The notes: generated from the letters alone by a model not told the origin. DNA of 64,000 nt from Torymus aiolomorphi (GCA_036365515.1 CM070874.1:118195440-118259439); one strand, 5' to 3'. Shown: positions 24,261-39,854, counted from the first letter of the stretch. A program made the numbers and translations.

Positions 24261-27200
24261 GAGATGGTGGGAGTGCAATAGGGGAGAGTAGGTTACCTGG
24301 GAATTGTGTTTTTGGTGGTGTGAATTTTGTGTAGGGAACGGAGGTACTGTTGGAAGTGTGGGTGAGAATGTGGATATATGTCGTTGGAGTTTTAGTTGCT
24401 AATTAAAACGGTAATTTTTAATAAATTTAATGATGGATATATTTACTTATATCAATAAAGAGGATATTCTCCTATAGTTGCCAGAATCGTACTTTTTTTA
24501 CAGGAATCCTGGAGTTCTGTGTAAGTATAGAAGGAAAATAAGAGAATGATATTTAGGTGTTTGAGGTCAAAACATATGTTAAACGGCGCGGCGGCGCCCT
24601 GCTTGACGACTTTTATAAATAAAACAAAATTTTATTTATTATTGCTCGTAAACAATTTTCTCTTAAATTAATTGACTGTTAATATAACTCTTTTTGCAAT
24701 ATTATATTGCACGGAGCAGATATTTTTCCTACCATATAGGATCAAATTCTCGCACACCCCATTTTTAGCGGAAAATTCTTCTTCCAGAGAAATATTCACG
24801 CATTGATACAGGAGGCTCATTTTCTGGGCGTAGTATTTCATAAATTAAAGTACATGTACTAATTAGGCCAGTTTTCAACATTTTATGAAAAGAGTATAAC
24901 ATCCTAATTTATTTTATAGTAGTTACTTTTAACGCTTAACTTTTATATACGCAGTAAAACGTTATTCGATATGAAAAGTTGATGCGCGGGACGAACTCGA
25001 ATTCCGGTATACTTATAGCATTAACATTAATTTTAGTGCTAAAAATTTTTTTTACAAAATCCTCACAAATATTAAATTCCTCGCATAATATCTTACAACT
25101 TATCTCAAAGGTACATTAATAGCAGAGCAACATTTTTACTTTACTACTTTACATTACTTATATATTCCTTGAAATACTTTATCACGGCGGAAATCGAAGT
25201 ACCTATATCTGCAATTGGCGCGCGTTCGTTCGTGTTTTTTCTCTCGTTTTAAAACTATGCGTGCGCGCGCGTAAAACCAGTCAAGAGAACTAGTTAAACT
25301 CTCGCGGGCGCGGTATATATGCTCTGCCCCGAGTGTATAATGTTTGAGAGAAGAAAATCGTTAGCGCAGAAACATTAGAACCAAAACGCGCACCGTATTT
25401 ATCTTAAACATGAGTTATGAATTGTCGGATACCTGCATACAGTTAAAAGTGTAAAACGGCGGCGACATATAACTTACGGATAACATGCACCGCGCGCGGT
25501 AATTCATCTCGATAAAGAAAACTTTATTCCGATCTTTCTCTCGTATTATATTATGTGTATAAGTGTATATATGCACGCGCGTAATCGAAGCACCGCGTTA
25601 CGTAAATAAATCAGGTATACGCACACGTGCGCGCGAGCAGCTCTTTTTCCCCCCGGTAAACTGGCGTGAAACCGTAATTACCGATAAAACGCATATACAT
25701 ACAAAGTAAAAATATACCCAAGGTTACTCTTATAAAGAGAAATGAAGAAAAAAAGATATTCGTTCCTCCCATTTGTTTACTTTACAAATACTCAACTTCT
25801 TCCCTCGCCGATGGGTGAATCACTACATACTTACTTACTTTCGCAACAATCCAAGAGCTCTGATTCAGCGGGCGCCGAAGTAGGCCGAATTAGAATGAAA
25901 AAATCGCACGCGGCCCGCGGGGCTAATTGATACATCATAGATTACACTCGCGCGCTACATTCGCGGCCACTTGGGCTAAATTTAATCGATCCCCTTACCT
26001 CTCACTTCTCGCGGCACACATATATACATGTACGAGGCTGTCTACCTACCTACCTACCCGCTGAATTTATTCTCACTGCCAGTGAAAATTAACGATTTGT
26101 TAAATGGGTCGTGCACTCTATTTTCTCTCCCTCTCTACCAAGAAAAAAGACAGTCGTGACGGCTTTGTGTGTGTGTACGCGAGCGGCCTTTTGTACTCGC
26201 CAAGTAAATATTGCTCGCACGATTAACCCTTTGAGTCACGGGAGTGACGTAAGTAGAGAGGCGGCCATTTTTCATTCGCTTCGTTACCCTCGCTCATCTG
26301 TGTAGATATATATATGTTCTTCTTCTTCTCTCTTGTTCTTGGATAAAATAATTCCAGAGCAAATAGTTGGAAAACCGCTTTCCCGGAGTGGTTTTTCGGG
26401 ATGAAAGAGAGGAGGGAACAACTGCTAACTCTGTTTCATCCACTGCGCGGGGCTGCTAAATTGGTTTCTTTTATTTCGCCGCCGTGAAAGGAGAATTCGA
26501 GGTGGAATGTTTGCGGGAATGTTGTATTGTAACGGTTTGTTTTACGTTTCATCGCGGCCGCCGGCTTGTGAATTCATTTTGGACGCCCTGATGTTTTAGT
26601 AATTTTTCAATTCCGATCGTTCACATAACTAACTGCGTAGTGCTCCTTTTGGGGCTTTTAATGTTTACTCTGCTAAGTTACTCTATACAGTAATTGACAC
26701 TGTGTATTTATGTACAGAATTTTAAATAATCGCATAAGGCACTTTTTTTTATTTTCATGGAATATCATTCCAATTCCAACGTTGGCTTTTAACTTCACGA
26801 TAAACTGAATGAAAAAGGTTAAGAGCCTTTAGAATTTTATAGTATCAACATTATTTTACAATTTAAACTCCAAACAACTATACTTTCTTCATTCTCAAAA
26901 ACTGTTAAATAATAAACTGTATATTACAACAACGTGTGTTCACGTCACATCTAAAAATCCATATATACGTGCACTACATCGTCGCAATTAACTTTTATAG
27001 AGGGCTTTTAACCTATTTAATGTATAAATCAATAAACAAGGTAACCGCCCCAACAAGTGAGCGCAGGTGTGTACGAGAAAAAATTTTACTATCATCCTCT
27101 CCCGTAGCACATTACATTCCATCCATTAACTATACCCAGCCAATGAATGTAACGAACCGAGAACAACAGAACCACGACCACTCCAACAAAATTAAAAACA

Positions 27201-28941
27201 AAGAAAAAAGAAAGAAACGCTTGTACATCGAAACTTCATCGCCCTTACAACCACCTCAATCTATCCCGGGCCGTCCATTACATGAATTAACTCGTTATAA
27301 CCATCGCCGACAATGACCCGCTGATAGCTTTATATCCCCATTACATAACAAAGTTAGAGCGCCCGCGTATATACGCGTTATACACGCGCGGCTGCGATCA
27401 TCTAAACAGGATATACGTACACAGCGACAGAGAGAGATAGACACGTATATACACAACCAACTAGCCTTGCAAGTGGCTGAGAGCGGATAAAGGGTTAAGC
27501 CCATCAAACGTCCGGTATAACGCGCGCGCGGCCATTCGTTCGACTATATACGAGGTAGGTATACAATCAATAAGTATCAGCGCGGCGGCGGCGGCGGCTG
27601 CTCGGGGTAATCCCGTAAGTACGAGAGTTAATTGCCACGTTGGGTGTACTAATATTGAATCGGATTATTAACAAAGTGTGTGTGTATTACTACTTGATAT
27701 GAAGGTAGAAAAAAAATTGTACATTGATTCTGATTATATTATAATATATGTGTAATATCGCTAGGTCGCTATTATGGTATCTCGTAACGGTACAGCCTGT
27801 CAGATGATGTCGATGCTGTATATAGAGATCGTAAGGTGTGATATGCATTAGGGTTCATTAACCCTAGGTGCGAGCCGCTCGCATATATATAGGTATACGC
27901 AAAAACGAAACCCGCCTATGATACTCTGGCTTTAAAAAGGCCTGTCATTAGAACACACATATCGGTTTCGAGTTTCCCCGTCGCGCAAGCAAGGCGAAAG
28001 CGCGATTCTTGTCTCGGTGCACGCGGGGGGCACTCGAAATCAGGTGTGCGTTTCGCTGAAAATTACCGTTTAACGTAAATATACATGCCTTGTGTAGACG
28101 AGGATGATAGGGATGACAAAATTATAAACACGCACAAGTGCTGTTTAATATATTCACGCGAGGTGATGATTCCACAGGTACAAGTCATCAATCATGGCCG
28201 AGCGACGAGACGGCTGACGTTGTAATTCAATTATTTATTAACTGCCAATTGATCGCTCATTCTGTCCGTGTAGATATACGTATATACATTCATGTATACG
28301 CTTTCTTTGTGAACTTTTGACGTGTGTATATTCGCTCTCGACAATCGAGCGCTGCGAACATTCATGTGACGTCACGATGGCAACGCGACGCTTTTGAAGT
28401 TATTATACGCCGTCAAAGGAACACTCCGGCGGATTCGATTATTAGCTTTGCGAAATTCGGGACGTTCTGTGCATAATTATGTCGGTGTCAATGTTAGTGC
28501 ATAGTGCATATACGTAAGAGATATAAATTTATGTTTTGTGTATATATTATACGCGGAGAGAAAAAAGCTTAGTAATGGTGATAAATTGCGTGTTACTGTA
28601 GTAATCATAATAGATAACATTCGAATTCAATGCGCGATATGTGATACCGGCGGAGAGTATAATGACCCTCTCGCTCTCCGGATGAGCGAGAAGATAATGC
28701 ATTTTTATTAATGTTATCGAACGGAAATGGTGTTGATAATGAATAACAAATTGATAGTAATAGATTTTAACTTCCTATAGACTATACAACCATCATTATA
28801 GATCGATTTCATCAAATTTACTTTTTTGAGAAGAGACCGCTTAATAACAACTGACATATTCTCCGAATCAGAATAAGTGACGACCAGTCACAATATGCAT
28901 GTCGAATTAGCACACGATATTACATTTATTTTATGTGCATA
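24261..28941. other. Non-coding stretch, no gene recognised
   Basis: AT-rich DNA with CpG-containing patches and short alternating CG and TA runs. Open frames here are short, lack flanking splice sites and have no recognisable protein motif. It may be promoter-proximal or upstream DNA of ANKRD50. Confidence 0.55.
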
Positions 28942-29525
28942 CCCTGGTGGAAACTGACTTCATTGTTTGCCTAATAAATAGCTAGTTTTAGTGGAGTATA
29001 GCCAAAAACTAGCCATTTTTCTTGGATATTTCTACCTATAGATGAAACGATTTTTCCAACATTATTCGACCATTTAATAGATTGAAAATAGAAAGACTTT
29101 TTTTAAAGATTTACACAAGCTTGTTCTTAACTATTTCAAAGATATTAAAATTGAGGAGAAAAAGGAAACTGGTCAGTTTTTTTAGTTAGGATATGGCTAG
29201 TAGAAGGCTTGTTCTTATGACGAGGAGCGAAAGACACAGAATCTAACAGAAAAATATGGGTTTTAGTTAATATCTAAGAAATAAGTACTATAAATGTTTT
29301 TTTAGTCTGTGTTTATTGTTTACATTTTTGTAAGCTATCTATTAGAATTGAATGCTCTTAAATGTAACGTCAAGTCTATGAGTAAATGTAAATTGAATAT
29401 TTTGAGGTTATGCCATTCTATTTTCAATCTAATAAAAGTGTTTCAACATGGCCATTAACTAGCTATTTATTCTAGCTATTTACTGACTTTCTGACCATAT
29501 CGTAATAGACAAATTTCTACTAGGG
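28942..29525. mobile_element. MITE (CCCTGGTGGAAA family), copy 1
   Basis: The left end CCCTGGTGGAAA and the right end TTTCTACTAGGG are inverted. TA lies on each side (28940-28941 and 29526-29527). The interior includes ACAAGCTTGTTCTTAA, shared with the copy at 44742-45390. The TA duplication suggests Tc1/mariner-type mobilisation. No coding capacity. Confidence 0.82.
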
Positions 29526-30260
29526 TATACACAACACAATTATTCTAATTCAGCCGGCGCGTTCTTACCATATACTTTTAATACTTCTTCCACCCCTTCA
29601 TCGCAAAACATTTCGCCTACAGAGAAGACAGAACGCCTCGTTACGCTCAACCGCAACGTCCAACCAAGCCAACTTAACCGCACGCCCCATCATGTCCGAA
29701 TCACCTCACTGCCCACTCTTTCCACCTCCTCTCTCTCTTTGCATGCACTCCATTAACCTGCCCTCTCACCCCTCCGCTCCATTACCCCCGTCCTCCCAAA
29801 TCTAAGGCATCGGTGTCACCATCTCTCTCTCTCTCCCCCTCTTTCTCCCTTATGCATGACTTAGCATCCCCTCACCTCGATAAAAGACGCGTCGTCTCAG
29901 CGGCTCCTTTGTCGTCGTCTCTGCAGCGGCAGCGGCGGTGCTGCTGGCGGTGGATCGAACGAGCAGCCGGCCCCTCCGGGCAGCAGCTCCTCCTCCTCCT
30001 CCGCCTGCCCCATCCAAGGGCTACTACTAGGCGCTGCAGCCGCCCGCAGCATCATCGCCGCGGCGCATCTTAATAGTGCTGGCCTGTAACGGTAATGGAA
30101 GGGAAGAGTTAGTGCTGCGGTCTGGGAGAGTTCCACTGGGGTACATTGTCGTATGGTCATATATTCGAAGGTTGTGTAGCTGGTGGATCGGTTGTCGAAT
30201 TCGGTAATTAGATGCGTTATAAGTGGTGGAAATATATATTACTACGGTGCATATAAAGTG
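29526..30260. other. GC-rich, pyrimidine-rich patch, possible upstream exon or promoter
   Basis: The stretch is unusually GC-rich for the region, with trinucleotide runs (CTCCTCCTCCTC). A donor-like ATCGAG|GTGAGG occurs on the minus strand near 29875. It could hold another 5' exon of ANKRD50, but no acceptor or frame ties it to the gene. Confidence 0.25.
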
Positions 30261-30262
30261 TA

Positions 30263-30495
30263 CACGGAGAAAAATGTTCTATTAAAAATTACTATGTTTT
30301 ATTGTAACCGGGGGACAGACTTGAATTCTTAAAAAAATTACTATGTTTTCTAGCAAAAATTACTATGTTTCTAGTAATTTTTACTACATTTATAGCAATT
30401 TTTGCTATAAAACATAGTAATTTTTTTAAGAATTCAAGTCTGTCCCCCGGTTACAATAAAACATAGTAATTTTTAATAGAACATTTTTCTCCGTG
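30263..30495. mobile_element. MITE (CACGGAGAAAAAT family), near-perfect palindrome
   Basis: Arms of about 95 bp are almost identical in inverted orientation, from CACGGAGAAAAATGTTC at the left to its complement ending at 30495. TA flanks each end (30261-30262, 30496-30497). The central loop is about 40 bp. The high arm identity suggests a young copy. Confidence 0.9.
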
Positions 30496-31273
30496 TATAT
30501 GTTCGTTTAACGATACCATCTGTTATAGTATCGTATATTGCGTTTATCTTACCCTCGTATCTGCGAGACGCGACGTTAATATCGGGGATACTTCATAGCG
30601 AATTCAACGGTACATAAATTTATTCTTTATAAATCATGACTATATACGAGTGTGTGTTTTCTCAAGCGCGGTATATATAGCGTCACGCGTGATCAGTCGC
30701 GTATAACGCTGCGCGAATTCACAATCCATTCGTCTTTGCGCGCAAAAACCCCCATCTATCACGCAAAATGCTAATCGGCGTCCATTACGCGCAACGACAA
30801 CATCCTCGTCATACAATACAGCAGCTGGCAATTACACTATATACGCGCGCTCGCGTAAACAAGCTAAAAACTAAACAAAACTAGTGCGCCGCAGCCATTA
30901 ACCCGAGGCCGAGAGAAAAATTACCGCTCGTTACCCCGCTACACATATACCCACGAAAATAAACTCGCGAGAGCTCGCGAGCTCTCGAATTATCCCCCAT
31001 TTTCCCATCCCATTCGCTCTACCATTGTGCGCCGCTCTAAAAAAAGACTGGATTCGATCCACCACCCGCAATAATAACCGTCACACGGACACAAAAGCTT
31101 TTCTCTTATTACCCTCGATCCTCTCTCTCCCTCATACTACTCATGTGGGTCACGGATAAACGCCTACACTGCTCATCCCTCCGCGCGGCAGATGGCCGCT
31201 CTGAAGTTTCGACAAACTTCCCGGCAATTTATCGATATAACGCATTATACACCCGCCGCGCATATCCTGTGGG

Positions 31274-31288
<15 letters not shown>

Positions 31289-31334
<46 letters not shown>
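31289..31334. repeat. (AC)n microsatellite
   Basis: AC tract of about 23 units directly after a (TA)n run. Confidence 0.95.
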
Positions 31335-31336
<2 letters not shown>

Positions 31337-34300
31337 CTCTATAGGAAGTTGCGAAATAGAGGTAGCCGCGAATATTTATGCCGGCGCGGAATTTCTCGCC
31401 AGGCGCCGCCACCGCCGCCGCACACTTGTAATATATATATACAAATACACACGATCGACTGGAAATTCGATACGCAATTATAATAACCTTTTTCTCCATT
31501 TTGCCACGCGCGCGAGCCGCGAGTGAGAGAGTTGTTGCAGTGGCAGTGGCATATGTATATGCAGGACGTGGCCCCGTTATATTATTACGTTGTGCAGCAT
31601 TGCACTGGGGCAGCAGGAGTATAGCCTTGCGTGCCGCGAGCGATATATTCGCGTTTTTTGTCTATATAATGGATCGTTAAATGTATCGCGCGCGTCTTTG
31701 TTACATACACGCCTCGATCTCGTTTTTATATATACATATATATGTATTGCTCACGTGTATGAGGGACAGGAATGTTACGTAGAAGGGATTATATACCAGT
31801 TCACGAAAAAAGTGGCTTTTTATAATTTGGTCATTGTAATCGGGTGTCTCTTGCTTTCTAAAGAGCGCAATAACAATCCGTTATATTCCGCGTATAATTG
31901 ATTGCGACGGCGGCGGCAGTTATGGTTGTGATGTAAATATTGGGCAATAATGATACACGTTGCACGCGCGCGTAATTCTTTAAGGCGGGATTTCGAGTCG
32001 CTTAATGCACATGATCTTTGTTATTTAAAATCAATTATCGAGTAAACGGCAATTATTTATTTGGCTTGAGATGCCGATTTTTTTAGCGCAACATTGACAT
32101 ATTAACATATACACAAGTGTGATGTATATATGTAGGTAAGGTGGCGATTATGGTCCGAAACTAAACGAATAAGTATACTTGCTTGATGTAAGAGTACCAT
32201 TTAAAATGAAATTAAACGAATATACTTTTTAATCCTCTTCGCCGGCCCAATATACAAAAACGTTCTTAATCCCCAGATATTAATATTTTGCTTTCCCCAG
32301 AAACCAACCCAACTTTAATTAAAGCATCCTCCGGCCCTGCGGCATCTGCATACCACTCCGCAATCGCAAAAAGAATACATATTCAAATAGCCTAACGAAA
32401 AAAAAAACAACAAACCCAACATCCCTCTCTACTACGGCCGCGAAATTCGTGAATATTTATCCCCTCGGCAAAACTTATTCGATTACCGCGGCGACGAAGG
32501 AGGAAAAAAGACGACGCCGAGACGGCGGCGAGAGGGAGAAAAGAGATGTATAGACATTAATTCATTCACTCGTGTGTGTCTCTCATTCAAACGGCGAAGC
32601 TCCGAAAACACACAACAGTCGATTCTTTTTCTCTCCCTACCGGGGGAGCAACTTGACCTTCTTCCACTCGTTCGAGAGAGAAGAGAGTCGAATGTCGTAT
32701 CCTCGTTCCGATATCGGAGAGGGAAAATGCGAGGTTTTCTTTTCCGCCGACGAAGCGCGGAGAGAGAAGGTCGAGAATTTTAAAGGGATGTGTGATTTTG
32801 TCTTATTTTTCGGGCGGAGAGGCGCCACTACGGATGACGTGGAAAAGTTTGGCGAACATAGTTTTTCGATTTCGTCATCGGACAAAAGTTTGCGGGAATT
32901 GAGCGGATTAACAGATACGCGAAAACTTTGTGTGTTATAGTTTTATATATATATCGTGGAAAATAGTTTTTGCTTTAATATTTAACATATTTGCATATAC
33001 ATATAATATTTAACTTCGATGCAAGTGGGCATGAAATTTCTGTTTAATATATATATATATATATATACGAAAGTGTTTAATTATGCGAAATGTATTGTAT
33101 ATTGTATACTGAGAAAATAATGAAATACATTTTCCGGCGAAAATTGTGCATTTCACGTATTTACATAATTTTGCGTATACACGGATTCAACGTAATAAAC
33201 GCGAATATAATACGAAACATTACCCGGCAAGATTTTATTTCATTAAAAAAACGATTTTTACATTGAAAAGAACGCGATACCAAACTCACAAATTCCTTAA
33301 TCCTTTACCACGAGAAGACCATTTATTTTAAAAATAAACAAAAAAAAAAGGACTCGCCAAAAAAGCAACCTCTAAAACCCAAAACCTCTACACTGCAAAA
33401 ACCTGCCGAGAAAAAGAAGAAGAACAAAAAAAGGTACATCCCTGCAGGTCAAAGCCTCCAGCTAGCTCGCTCCTTCCCGTCGGCCCCTCCCGCGACGACC
33501 ACACATCCTCTCTACACGCTCGCTCGCGACACTTTACAACGCGGCCGCGACAAAGGGGCGAAAAAACGCTGCTGCTTTATCTCCCCACTCTCTCTTCGCG
33601 CCGTCCCGGGCGAAATGCAAAAAGGAGGAAGAAGATACAAGGACGCGCGATCGAGTTGACGAAAGGAAAGTAAAGACGCGCGCGCAGAGACGTTTTATTC
33701 GAGCGCTATACGGTTATCGAGCGAACGAGAGAGTGCGGAGAGAGTGCGGAGGAGAGGAATGGAGATTATTGGGTTGCATATTTTATAGAGGGGATGACAA
33801 TGTTTATTGATAAATGCGAGTGGGTTAAATAATAAAGGGAGGGGTGGGAGTTTTATATTTATATAGTGGGTTTGTAAAAATAAAAGGGCGGTGGGATGTG
33901 GAAACCGAAGAGGAGAGATTTTAAAAGTGGAAAACTCGTTTCGAGCTGCGGAGAAGCAGACTCGAAGTATCTTACAGAAAAAATTGCAAAACTATTTTTA
34001 TTATACATATATACATACATCCGGTGGAGAGTTTTAATTAACTGTACGAATCTTTCATCATCTCTCTGGCCCGGGATAAAACGTATTATAAAAATCGAAA
34101 GCTCATCCGGGGAAAAGGGTACATGGAGCTTTAATATATATAGACCTATATATATCCACTTAGCAACTAAAAAAAATTTCATTTTAATTTAACTGAATTA
34201 TTACTCGGGATTTTTGAGCAAGCTTTTTCCGTGCCTAGTGATACGTATATGGACTTTATAATTAAGAGTGGAATATACTCATCTACCGTAAAGGGCATTT

Positions 34301-35884
34301 TTTGTAATATTACATAATATAATGTAAAACCTTTCGAAATTCATCGAATAAATGGCTAACAAAGCTCCAGCATACACCGTAAAAATATAAATCACAGATT
34401 CTACTTAAATAATCCGAACACATCCCAGCTTAAAATTGCCCCAATTGCCCCCTAAAAAATGTTCCTCCTCATAAAATTGCTAGCATCCAGCAACCATCCA
34501 ACATTCGTGAAAGACAAATAGACGCGGTATTCGCCTCGATTCACTCAAAAACCTCTGCCAGCAGCAGCAGCAGCAGCAACCCACGCGAAAATCGAAAATT
34601 CTGCTTGAATCCGCACTCGGAAACAACTTCTTCGCACCAGCGCCAACAGAACGCGATTGAAAAAAACCAAACACACGCACGCACACACACACATAAACTT
34701 TATTCCCGACTGTGTATATATGCTTGACGGGCGAATTTTACGTGAGACTTCGCTTTCGCCGACGGTTCGAAAATTTTCCTCACGCTGCGCGGCAGAAGGA
34801 AGAAGCATTTTCGCGCGATGTGTGTTTACACTCGGCCGATTTGGCGCGGCCGAGGCCAAACAAAAAGAATTATACGTATATATATACTTACGCCGGACCG
34901 TACATACGATGTATAAATCCAACGGACGTGTGTGTGTGTAGGTTATCGGACTGGTGGGATTATGCTAATAGGGCTGGAACAATCCTGACCCATATATAAT
35001 ATCGGGTGTGTATGTGTGTGTCTGTGATATAGAGGCGGCAAGAAAGCTGCGGCGGTGGATCGATATTTGCATTATATATATGCATGTGTTTGAGCGCAAA
35101 AACGGTAATTCGCATGTTGAAATACGTCCGGGTTTAAGGAGAGGCACGTCGATAATTGAATATTCAAAGATATAGGTGGGATGGAGCGCGAGTAAAGTGA
35201 TAATGTATGCACTTAATAGTTATCTCCCGCGGAGCTCGAAACACGAGTGTTGTATGTTTAAAGAGACGTCGATATTACACGCAAACTGCATTATTCTTTT
35301 TGCATTCTCGATATTGAGTTGATATCTCTATTTCACGATCTTTCACATGACGGTTTTGTTTCTTGTGAGTATTATTCGAGTGGATGTACTGATGCATTTT
35401 CATGTATACAAAAAGGTAGAATTATGTATATTACAGAGACGATAAAAGGGGAACCGATTAAATTTAAAAATCGAATGGTTGTTGTTTTATTCAACATCAT
35501 AAAAGACGATCATACTAAAACCGTCAATAAAAACGAAAACATAATTATATCAACACACGCACACATACACTCTTACAAAACAATAACATACACACACACA
35601 CTTCAATTCGTTACCATCAGCAAAAAGGATTCCCGGGAACTGCGGCTTTATACTATACCCACACGCATGCCCCCCACACATATGCTTCGGCTCCATCTCC
35701 GACGACTCCTCTGCCGCTCGATATACGCGCGTGCACGCAAAAACCTTGCGCAGCTGTTATAAGAGCGCGAGCGCGCGCCCCGCGCGTTTCCGGTAACTCG
35801 TCCGGCGTTTCCTGTAATTTGCGAAATTTGCATGCGGGACGAGCGACGTGCTCTGCACTTGATTTCGAACGGCGCGTTGATGTC

Positions 35885-35916
<32 letters not shown>

Positions 35917-36030
35917 ATTTTTGCGTGATTTGTTATGTGTGCGTTTAAGAAAGGCGCGAGTGTTTAGAGGTGGGAAGTGTGTATATAGGTATGTAGGAGT
36001 GTGTGGTTATCGAGGATGAATTAGATATAC

Positions 36031-36033
<3 letters not shown>
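31335..36033. other. Non-coding stretch, no gene recognised
   Basis: Mixed AT-rich and CpG-containing DNA. The longest open frame (32572-32940, plus) encodes 122 residues without recognisable motif or splice context. A 26-bp GT tract lies at 35886-35911. Confidence 0.5.

Positions 36034-36034
<1 letters not shown>

Positions 36035-36125
<91 letters not shown>
36035..36125. repeat. (AG)n microsatellite
   Basis: Uninterrupted AG tract of about 45 units. Confidence 0.98.
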
Positions 36126-36128
<3 letters not shown>

Positions 36129-36829
36129 AGGGTGATAAATTAGTCGGTGACAGGTTGAAAATAGAGCGCTGACAAGTTTATTAAGTCGAGCCGATTATAT
36201 TTTTACGCGAGCGCGAGCGCGCGGCTTGATTAATTGAATGGGAATACATATCGCTGTGTGCAGTGCAGGACACGAGAATGTAGGCCTTTTTTTATTAGAT
36301 TTGTTGTTATCGCGTCGGCGCGCTGGTCTAAGAATAATCGTGCTGTTAATTCGTCATCTCTACTCGCGTGTTCGTTTTATAATTATTAAATGCGAACAGT
36401 ACTTTTTCAAAAGATATTCACAGCCCCAAACAAGGTCTACCACACTCAAACGTTATACATTACAAAACCTCTCACTTCTGCAGTATAATCTCCCCGAAAA
36501 AAAAACCACACCCAAAACCTCAGCGACACATCCTCTTCTATATACCAAACCGCAACATACAAAAATATCCTTTGATCCGGAAATTACATCCGCTTTCCCA
36601 ACCATACACATATCCCTCTCTGACAAAAAAAAAAGAAATCCGATAAAAAGAGACCGAGAGCGAACACGCACGCGTATTGCGCGCATATGTGAATTCGAGC
36701 GAGTATAGCGCGCACGTACGTCATTATTTCAGTCGGCATTGCTGCTGCTCGCGTGTACTTATATACACTGCGAGAGCAACGCGTGTGACATGGGAATCGA
36801 GCGCCGCGCCGCGCGCATCCGGTACAATA

Positions 36830-36872
36830 ACGTCGTCGTCGTCGTCGTCGTCGTCCGGCGTAACGCGCGCAA

Positions 36873-36968
<96 letters not shown>
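36830..36968. repeat. (GTC)n followed by a long (AG)n tract
   Basis: GTC triplets at about 36830-36855, then AG from about 36880 to 36968. Confidence 0.95.
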
Positions 36969-36971
<3 letters not shown>

Positions 36972-38164
36972 AGGAGGAGGAGTGTGGGTATTGGTGATGG
37001 GATTGGAGTCGCGCTCCCGTGACGGTTGTTACGAGAGTATGAGTGCGAGGGAGTGTGTGTAGGTGTGCGATGAGAAAAAAAGTTGAGTGATGGTATATAT
37101 ACGTGTAAGAGGTTGGAAGTGTGTTGGGTGAAATAAAGTTGGAGAATTTGGCTAAAACGGCAAAAAGTGGAGTGGTTACGTGACTCCTGAAATGTGACTG
37201 GTCTATATGGTCTGAGTGGTAGGCACGTGTGCCTTTTAGCCTAGTATCAGAAGGCTTTCTTATTTTGATTAAAGCCTTAGAGCTATTGTATAATCAATTT
37301 AATGTTCTCCTTGTTACATGTATAGTTTATGTCAGATAGTCAAAAGCGTAATATTTTTTTTTTATAGAAACGTTTTCGTAAGTATTCTAGATATAATTAT
37401 AGTATTTTTATTACAATAATAATTTATTGATATAAATTATAAGATTCAAGTATCCTTAGTTTATCTCTATACAAAGATTACTCACTTCCCTATAGCCTAA
37501 AACCTCCAGCCTTTATATTTACGTTCCCAAAGCTCAGCTGCTTAGAAATGAATTAAAACATCATCATAGCTAGCCACCATTCAACCTTACGACTTCAAGT
37601 ATAATCCACATAATATTTCCTCAACTCTCCCTCCGGTGTACAGGGATCAGAGCGCATAAGATTCGAGAAGTGATATTGGAACGAGGAATTTCAGCATTAG
37701 CGCGTGGGGGGCTTCGGTCTGGGAGATTAAATTTTGATGAGACTTAGGTGGAACATCGGGGTCGCACGGCTGAATTAGGTCGTGCTTTTTTTTTAATTAA
37801 TTAGAAGCTCTAATTTTTTTAATTCTTCGCGGACTGAGCTAGTAGGGGTGGAGAAAGGGATGAGGGAGAGAGAAAGACTTGACTAATGATCCCCGATAGC
37901 TCGCCGACGCGACGGCTGAATTATGTGGGTTTCGAGGGCTGGCTACGTACGTGGAAAATTAACGAGAGCTAGTAGTTCGGCAAGTGTGGAAAATGGTTTA
38001 ATTAATCGTTGCGGTCTGGATTTTTCATGTATAGAATTATTAAATTGAATGTGTGTTTCAGACATTCTAATGAAGTGAAACATTAATCAGTACAGGTTTG
38101 GTCAACTTTGACTAGACCAATAGCATTAATGCGTCTGTGATATGTGGTCACATTACAATTCAGA
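36969..38164. other. Non-coding stretch, no gene recognised
   Basis: AT-rich DNA without an open frame, RNA gene or element that I can support. Confidence 0.5.
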
Positions 38165-38166
38165 TA

Positions 38167-38885
38167 CACGGAGAGAAATTTTAGAGTAAAAATTACCAAG
38201 GTGCCTTGGTAGTGCATGGATAGACTGTCAAAAGCCGTGATATTCCCAGGTTTCTAATACAATTTATAAGTTTCCCAGGAAAAACTATCATAACTACTTA
38301 AAAAAAATACCAAATTATCGGAATAAAAATTACCAGACACACTGGTAAAAATTGAGATCTAGTCATTTTTACAAGGTAACCTAAGAATTTTTACTAAGAA
38401 AACTGATAAATTTTACCAAATAACCTGGTATTTGTGTATTCGCGCATGCGCACTGCGCATTATTGTGTTTCAGAAGATTGATACTAGAGGCGTGCGCGAC
38501 GTTAAAATGAAAACAATACACATATTTTCAGTAAGTAATAACGGCGATTCAAATGACTGTTGGTAACAGCTTCCGTGGCGCAGTCGGTAGAACGTCGGAC
38601 TCTCAACCCAAAGATCGTCGGATCGAATCCCGCTTCCGTAAAAATTTTTTTCAGTTTAATGTTTTTTCATCCTTGTTTCTGTTTCTATTTCTATATTAAA
38701 ATACTATATATCCATCAATATGGATAAAAAAAGTTCATTTTTTTAATTTAAATTAACTAAAAAAAAATTTTACCAAGGCACTTTGGTAAAAAGTTTGAAA
38801 TTGTCAGTCTGTCCATCCATTACCATAGAAACTGGTAATTTAGTCTCGAATATTTGTAATTTTCACTACAAAATTTCTCTCCGTG
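38167..38885. mobile_element. TA-flanked MITE (CACGGAGA family) enclosing a tRNA-like sequence
   Basis: The ends CACGGAGAGAAATTTT and AAATTTCTCTCCGTG are inverted, with TA at 38165-38166 and 38886-38887. The arms continue imperfectly, including TACCAAGGTGCCTTGGTA-type blocks near each end. The total is 719 bp, far longer than the 233-bp relative at 30263. The extra length is central and contains a tRNA-like segment. Confidence 0.82.
38569..38640 (+). other. tRNA-like sequence with intact pol III A and B boxes
   Basis: It is exactly 72 nt long. The A box is TGGCGCAGTCGG and the B box GGATCGAATCC, both close to consensus. A T-run follows within about 10 bases. The 5' GCTTCCG cannot pair with the 3' end (TTCCGTA), and the anticodon stem is mismatched (loop CTCTCAA). 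It is therefore a tRNA-derived relic or SINE-type head, unlikely to be a working tRNA gene. Confidence 0.72.
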
Positions 38886-38887
38886 TA

Positions 38888-39854
<967 letters not shown>

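Noticed and set aside
23914..24278. Minus-strand open frames of about 112 codons
   Set aside because: In the phase needed to join the first coding exon, the frame is closed by a stop. Treated as 5' UTR instead.
29813..30160. Coding N-terminal exon of ANKRD50 upstream
   Set aside because: Open frames are compositional (Ala/Ser/Pro/Glu runs) and end in stops before the nearby donor-like site. The conserved protein start is already explained at 22670.
30968..30987. Perfect 20-bp palindrome in CG-rich DNA
   Set aside because: Short and isolated in locally repetitive CTCGCGAG sequence; no link to a gene or element.
32572..32940. 122-codon plus-strand open frame
   Set aside because: No recognisable domain, no good start context, no splice sites tying it to other exons. 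The length is compatible with chance in GC-richer DNA.
38569..38640. Functional tRNA gene
   Set aside because: A and B boxes are good, but the acceptor stem cannot pair and the anticodon stem has mismatches.
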